A stretch of 64,000 nt of DNA from Lycium barbarum. Its lineage: Eukaryota; Streptophyta; Magnoliopsida; Solanales; Solanaceae. Below, one piece after another: positions 58,543-64,000 of the stretch. The position numbers and the translations under genes are program-made. The stretch covers positions 66,001,800 to 66,065,799 of the forward strand of contig NC_083341.1 of NCBI RefSeq assembly GCF_019175385.1, given 5' to 3'. Position 1 is the first letter of the stretch. Each line of letters begins with the position of its first letter. Under the pieces are notes generated by a model. The model had not been told where the DNA came from, did no database searches, and worked only from the letters and a program-made list of their open reading frames with translations.

Positions 58543-59505
58543 CAAATGTTGGGTTGAGGAAAAATAGCGATGTGGGACAAGTCGGATTGCTCATGAATCC
58601 ATTTGAACCTGAAATTCATTAGTAATAGGTTTGAAATCCGAATCTAATTAGTACAAGGAAGAAAAAAAAATTCAAAAAGAAAATAGAGGAAAGGTTACCG
58701 TTTGAGCCATGGAGAAGAAAACAAATTGCAATAAAAATCTTACCCAAAATGGTGAATCAAAGGCTGCTATGGTGAAAACGCGTGCTGAACTTTGCCAAAA
58801 ACGATCGTGAACAGCTGTGGCTTACGTTGAAAAAAGCCTTATGGATCGTTTGGGTCTGTTGGTTCTTTTGTTTGGTAAATTGACGGATCTGGTGGTTTTT
58901 GGGAAGTAAAAGAATTAGTGGGTCGGGTCGGGTAGGCATCAATTGGGCTGAAGATGATAGAAATAAGGGGGCTGGAATTTGGGATAAACAAAATGGCTAT
59001 AGCTTAATTCAAATACTAACCCGTTTTGTGAAAATTTGCCAACTCTACTTCAAATTGGAAATCAATTCTTTTAAATCAACACCAAATCTTTTAAAATTTA
59101 GCCCAATTGAAACAAGATTGAGATGAATTACTTATCAATTAATTACTTAAGCTTTTTGACGTAACAAAGTAAAATAATTAATTGCAAAATAGATTAATTA
59201 TAGTAATTAAGTCATGAATGACTTTAGTTGACAATTAAAGATACGTACTAAATTAAACACTTGTTTTTTGTCATAAATTGATTTTCAAATTGATAAAATA
59301 GACATATTTAACGCTTAAACTTATATGTAAAATACACATAATATATTTAAGGGTATTTTGCCAAATGAAATGGCAAAATAGACCAAAACTATTTTAAACA
59401 ATATTTTTGATCTTCTGAATAGTTATTTTACTTTATTTGAAATTCAAGAAGCTTGACTAGTTAATTTGAAATTTTGGAGGGCAAAAATTGAGTGTCAACA
59501 ATCAT

Positions 59506-61161
59506 TACCATCATCATCATCATCATGTGACCAGTTGGTAGGGCGTATATAACGTTGTCACCTTCCCCATACCCCATACATATATATAATACATAATATA
59601 CGCGTATATAATGCTTGAGAGGTCACAAGTCTGTACATGTGTGTGTGTGTGTGTGTATATATGCATGAATATGATAAGAGTATATCCTGAATCTGTCGAA
59701 GTGAACGTAATGTTGTTACACCTCCGAGCATCGTTATGAGATGGCATTTTCATCAACAAGTGACTCTATGAATCATACTGAATCTGAAGAAAGACTTTCT
59801 AAAAACAACATTATAGAACATGGAACATCCCTAACTTCTAAGAATAGAATCATTATGGTTTAGCGTTATGTTTACGTTCCGTTCATAAGGATCATGCCAA
59901 AAGAAGAAAAGTTAGCCTTAACATACCTCAAGTCATCAAGCAACCCTACAACGAGCTTATCACAACTAGAGCGCCAACCCTATAACAAAGGAATGCATAT
60001 ACAACTTAGATGGCGCTAGTATATCATGTATACCAAACGATAGTTCGATTCTAAAACGAAACGGGCATCATTTCCCCTTGTTCCTTAGTCACAACAACAT
60101 ATGCAGCAACAAACAACAAAAACAAGAAGAAGCTCATGCAAGCCCCTTATACTCGCTTCAGCAAGTATTATAAGATATACCTCAAACGACCCAATATACA
60201 CTTCGGATACGACATTTATACACTTCTCCTCTACATACCTTTATAAAATAAAACCATCACAACATGACAACAATCTCAACTACCATCTAATTACAAGGAA
60301 TTATCTCAATAGCACAACAACAACATGATCAAACAGTCCATAAACTCAACATGGTCTCTAATCCATATTTGAACTCCCTTTCACACTTTCTTCTTTCCAT
60401 CAAATTGTTTAAAGGCTAAACAATGCAATAAATATGGAGATGAGATGATAATTTACCTTAACCACTCAAGAACACTTCAACCCAGAAGTTACTTCACACT
60501 TAAGTTCTCTCCAAAACCTCTACAAGGAGAAGAACTAGCATCCAATGCACAATCCGAAGTCTTTAGCAGTTAATTCTCACTTTAGGTCTTGGATTTACCT
60601 TGAAAAAGCTTGGATATGAAGGAGAGGGTTTTTGGGAGTATTTAGGGTCTGTTGGTGCTGAAAAATGAGGGGAAAACGAAGTGGGTCAAATATATACAAT
60701 TTGGAACATTTCCACCACCTTCATTGTACGCCCTCCATGTACGGGCGTACTTCTATGTACGTCCTGTACTTGAGTCACGTACTTGGACCCTCAGGTACAG
60801 GACTTACATTTTTTTACAGGATGTACATGATCCCGTACTTCTCAGATTTGTGATCTATTAGTTGCATTGGAAAGAAAACTCTCTAAACTTGAATTTACAT
60901 AGGTTATACATTCCATAACTCCTCATATGATAGAAGACATACCTCCATAAAGTTGGACCAAAATCCTGTCCAGAATTTTGCCAAGTTTGTTCCGATTTTC
61001 CACGAACTTAATTCCTTCGATTCACTTGACCCCGAAACCTTTAAATATTTACTTAACATTTGTTAATGGTCTTCCTTAACCTTATAGGAGTTCCATGGCC
61101 TCTCCGGCTTACGTTATTTTACTTACCACACAAATGACGCAAAAATTTATGAGGTGTAACA
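59506..61161 (-). mobile_element. Gypsy LTR, minus strand, remaining part
   Basis: Continues 53738-54472. The minus-strand start TGTTACACCTC at 61161 is the same as in the complete gypsy LTR. A palindrome-like array built on GTAC (for example GTACGGGCGTAC) lies at 60725-60845. A (GT)n run is at 59638-59656. Confidence 0.85.
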
Positions 61162-61166
61162 AAAAC

Positions 61167-62431
61167 ACTGGACAAAACTAGAGGGAAGGGATTCCAACCC
61201 CTACCTCTCCACCTTATTAGTTGTCGACTATTATATTGTTGGACTAATTTGTACTACTATAGAAATTTTAAGGAGAAAAGGATAAATTCACATTTAAACT
61301 TGTCTCAAAAATTCACTCGCACATCCTAAGTTTACGAATGACCCAATTATAATCTCATTCAAAATGGAACTAGCTACACCCTCCTTGTCCCTGAACCACA
61401 TAAGCTACTGGTAAGGGTAAATTTCACAATGATTACTAAACTATCTTTTTATTCATTAAAGTCACATAACTTTATTTTGCCACACAAAAATCACAATACT
61501 CTCACTAATATAACAGAAAAATCACAATAGATGAAAATATAATCTACTGATGAATGTATATATATTTTTGCTGGTTTAAATTGCCACATCACATATTTCA
61601 TATTTTAACTTATTTTTTAATCTGATGAAAACCGGAGTACCTTACTTGAAAAAAAGGGCCAATCATACAAAATCCACTTATATAATACATAAATGATTTA
61701 GAAAGGACCCCCGACAAAATTGTGTGGGTTTTATTAATAAAGTTGTAACCAATTGTTGTTTGAAATTTAGAGTACTAAGGCGGCATCTGATGATTTGAAG
61801 TTAAAGTTTTATTTGGACATGTAATTTGGGTTTCTTCAATTGTATTTTTTCTTATAAATATGAAAATTCCACAATTTGTGAAAACTATCAAAACTTCTTC
61901 AATTCTTATACAATCTTACAAACCATAATTCGTAACAAAGTTAACACGCTACTAAAAGACATTTCTAAAAAATACAGCATCTATTAACCGAACTTTAGTT
62001 CAATTAAAAGAAAATAAAGCATGAGTTTTAGTGTAACTACTCTTTAATTTAATCCTCCAAGTGGTACAAACAATCTCTTCACGTCGAGCATGCATTTCCG
62101 ATCAGATGACTGAGAAGACTGACCAACATTGTTACTTTGAGTCAAGTTTTACATTTAAAAAATATATCTACCAACTTATAAATCATTTTTTTTACAAAAT
62201 ATAAACTTATGATCAAGTTTTACATTTTAAAAAATTGAAATCACAATTTGGAATCCCAAATTCTACCTTTTGGAGAATTTGAGATTTGAAATCATGATAG
62301 GAAGTTAAGTTGAAATTTTATGCAAATTTAATAAATAAATACTAATTTAAAATCAAAATATGAAATCACGCTTTCAAATTCTATGGTCAAACGCCTACTA
62401 GGCCAAACTTCATTCGAAAAAAATTGGAAGT
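61167..62431. other. Spacer with a MITE-like block
   Basis: No coding frame. About 61781-62402 starts with AAGGCGGCATCTGATG and ends with GTCAAACGCCTACTAGG; such GGCGTTTGRCCA-type ends and the ATTTCAAATT repeats between them are common in MITEs of Solanaceae. No clear target duplication was found. Confidence 0.4.
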
Positions 62432-63343
62432 TGTTATACCCCATTTTAATCGGGTCAAAGTAGAGTACAACATATTGGTGATTCCTAATTATTTAACTTA
62501 AGAAGTCGCCACCTAATTATTTTTAAAGGAGAGTTAGGACACCTATTTCAACTAAGTAAATGCTAAAAATTATCTCCGATTAATGGTCTACTTAACTAAT
62601 GTGATTCTAGGTAAGAGTTCTTAGTTATCCTAAAGGGAAGGGGTAAGGCATCTTTTAAGATCCGCTTAAAATGGTTGACCGGCCAAACTTAGGTTAATTA
62701 AGAAAATATAAGTATAATATATGAAGAATTATGACAACGAAATAATGATTGAAAAACCCGTAAGACTGATTGAATAGGTAATTAAACTTCAAAGTGATGA
62801 CGAGTAAAGCTTAGAAAGGATTTTGATGAAAGCCCATTTTACATTTCAACATCTGAAGACTTGTAGCAAAACACTTGTTTGGGAATTTAATTTTGAAGAA
62901 AGTATTTTGGATTCTGAACATATCATATTTCTTCTAAAGGTCACTTTGCCATAGCTGAAAGATAAAAAAAAATACTCAAATGATATCCCCAAAATAACGA
63001 GAAAATGTGTATTGAAATGAAAGTTATTTTAACCAAAATACCATGATACAATTATACTTGAAACGAGACAAGGTAACCTTCTTATCCAAGCGTCTCCATA
63101 ATTAACCCAAATATGACTTGACTTAATTAAAAATATGCTTATCTAAATATAAGTAAGTACATTATCTTAAAATATTTCCATGAGGCTAGGTGATCATTTT
63201 GGAAAATCAGATTTAGGCTACTGACTCAAGTGAGCAAAACAGGGTATTTACGTAGGATGTTAACTATTAATCCTATGTTAAACGTGAGATTCAACATGCA
63301 GTTTCAAACTCGAGAACAACCCCAAACACAAATAAATTAACAG

Positions 63344-63387
<44 letters not shown>

Positions 63388-63419
63388 ATATGAGATGTAT
63401 CGAGTCCAAGCACGGGTAT
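62432..63419 (+). mobile_element. Start of another LTR (Tat-like), interrupted
   Basis: Starts TGTTATACCCC followed by a GTCGCCACCTAATTATT string at about 62506, typical of LTRs of Tat-type gypsy elements. It contains a (TA)n run at 63347-63381. Cut at 63419 by the next LTR; its end is outside the window. Confidence 0.6.
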
Positions 63420-64000
63420 TGTAACGACCCTCTCGGTCGTTATGGAAAATCTAGGATCGCCCTACCAAATAGAACCTTTCCAAGGGTAGAATGAGCTAAT
63501 AGAAACTCAAACGTAGAAGTCTAAGAACTGGAAAATTGGCTTGTTTATGATTATTGTTTGGTTGTGTTGAGTCCATATGGTGTTTTTACATTAATGTGCA
63601 TGTTTTGTTTATGTTTGTGAGGCCTCGGGTGAAGTGTTGAGTGGTAGAGTGAAAAACTGTGAAAATCAGCGAGCTCACTGGTTTAGTGGTACCGCTGCAG
63701 CGGGACTGCTGTAGCGACGGACCTCTCTCCGCCGTGGTCAGTCGGGTTTTGGGTATGTCCGCTATGGCGGGCACTAGACCGCTATAGCGATGGCGCTATA
63801 GGGGAACCATGCCCGCCACAACGGAGGAGAGTTTACCGCTACAGCCGGCACTTGCAGCTATAGCGAGACCGCTGCAGCGACGGATTGATCACCGCAGCTG
63901 TCGACGGGGACATAATCCCATTTTTTAAACACTTAGTTCAGAATTCTTTATTCATAAAACTCCAACACAATTTCCAAGGAGCACCTAGGGCGAAATTCTA
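63420..64000 (+). mobile_element. Start of an LTR (TGTAACGACCC type), runs off the right edge
   Basis: Starts TGTAACGACCC as in the solo LTR at 47387. It contains a dense array of CCGCTATAGCGG / CCGCTGCAGCGG palindromes (63692-63895). The putative left target duplication GGTAT (63415-63419) cannot be checked. Confidence 0.75.

Larger units (their letters stand above)
54473..59500 (-). mobile_element. Solo Tat-like LTR B (5028 bp)
   Basis: Minus-strand start TGTTGACACTCAATTTTTG at 59500 and end ACTGTAACA at 54473, with target duplication ATCAT at 54468-54472 and 59501-59505. TATA box at 58528-58536 (minus). Long LTRs starting TGTTGACAC are typical of Tat/Ogre-type gypsy elements. A SINE is nested at 58015-58252. 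No coding frame is credible. Confidence 0.88.

Noticed and set aside
58757..59126. Short frames at 58757-58942 (minus) and 58899-59126 (plus)
   Set aside because: Overlapping frames within LTR B with no motif; chance.

Overview
This is repeat-rich nuclear DNA from a dicot plant, most likely Solanaceae. The evidence is a cytosolic-type tRNA-Ser(GCU) gene, many nested LTR retrotransposons, hAT and Stowaway elements, a tRNA-derived SINE, and a rearranged endogenous pararetrovirus (EPRV) of the caulimovirid type known from tobacco, tomato and petunia relatives. I see no convincing host protein-coding gene. Nearly every long reading frame is viral, retrotransposon or chance.

Layout. 1-2413: 3' part of a long gypsy-type LTR. 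2414-31968: an EPRV locus in alternating orientation. Segment A (+) is 2414-5255, B (-) 5256-12285, C/D (+) 12286-29771 and E (-) 29772-31968. It is split by a solo LTR (12560-13954, target duplication ACTGC) and by a complete Tekay-like Ty3/gypsy element (18651-28553, duplication GTTAT). The virus order read from the copies is tRNA-Met primer site, movement protein, ORF2, coat protein with zinc knuckle, protease-RT-RNase H, a last TAV-position ORF, then a promoter/poly(A) region. Every copy of every gene is damaged except the movement-protein frame at 30811-31860. 31975-32284: microsatellites and a partial LTR duplicate. 32285-41780: a decayed Ty1/copia element (-) with 330-bp LTRs, carrying two solo LTRs (34466-36119, 38188-40184) and a LINE tail. 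41853-43477: a Stowaway MITE, a 418-bp tandem duplication that copies the 3' half of a tRNA-Ser gene, the intact tRNA gene, and a hAT-like MITE. 43478-46262: unclassified DNA with a degenerate GCAGCA-type repeat. 46263-61161: nested LTRs. A Tat-like LTR (right edge 53526) is interrupted by a 4.0-kb solo LTR (47387-51412), which itself holds a hAT deletion derivative (48363-49687). A minus-strand Tekay-like LTR (53738-61161) is split by a 5.0-kb solo LTR (54473-59500) that holds a SINE. 61167-64000: spacer, a MITE-like block, and the starts of two more LTRs.

How it works together. Target-site duplications let the nesting be ordered: the virus arrived and rearranged first, then LTR elements landed in it. 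The intact-looking gypsy element has nearly identical LTRs but three breaks in pol, so it probably moved with help supplied in trans. The opposed EPRV segments form long inverted repeats that could give double-stranded RNA if transcribed.

The most unusual signal is structural. LTRs of several unrelated families carry a double hairpin about 390-480 nt before their 3' end, with paired bases changed on both sides. Several also carry a family-specific array of short palindromes near their 5' end.
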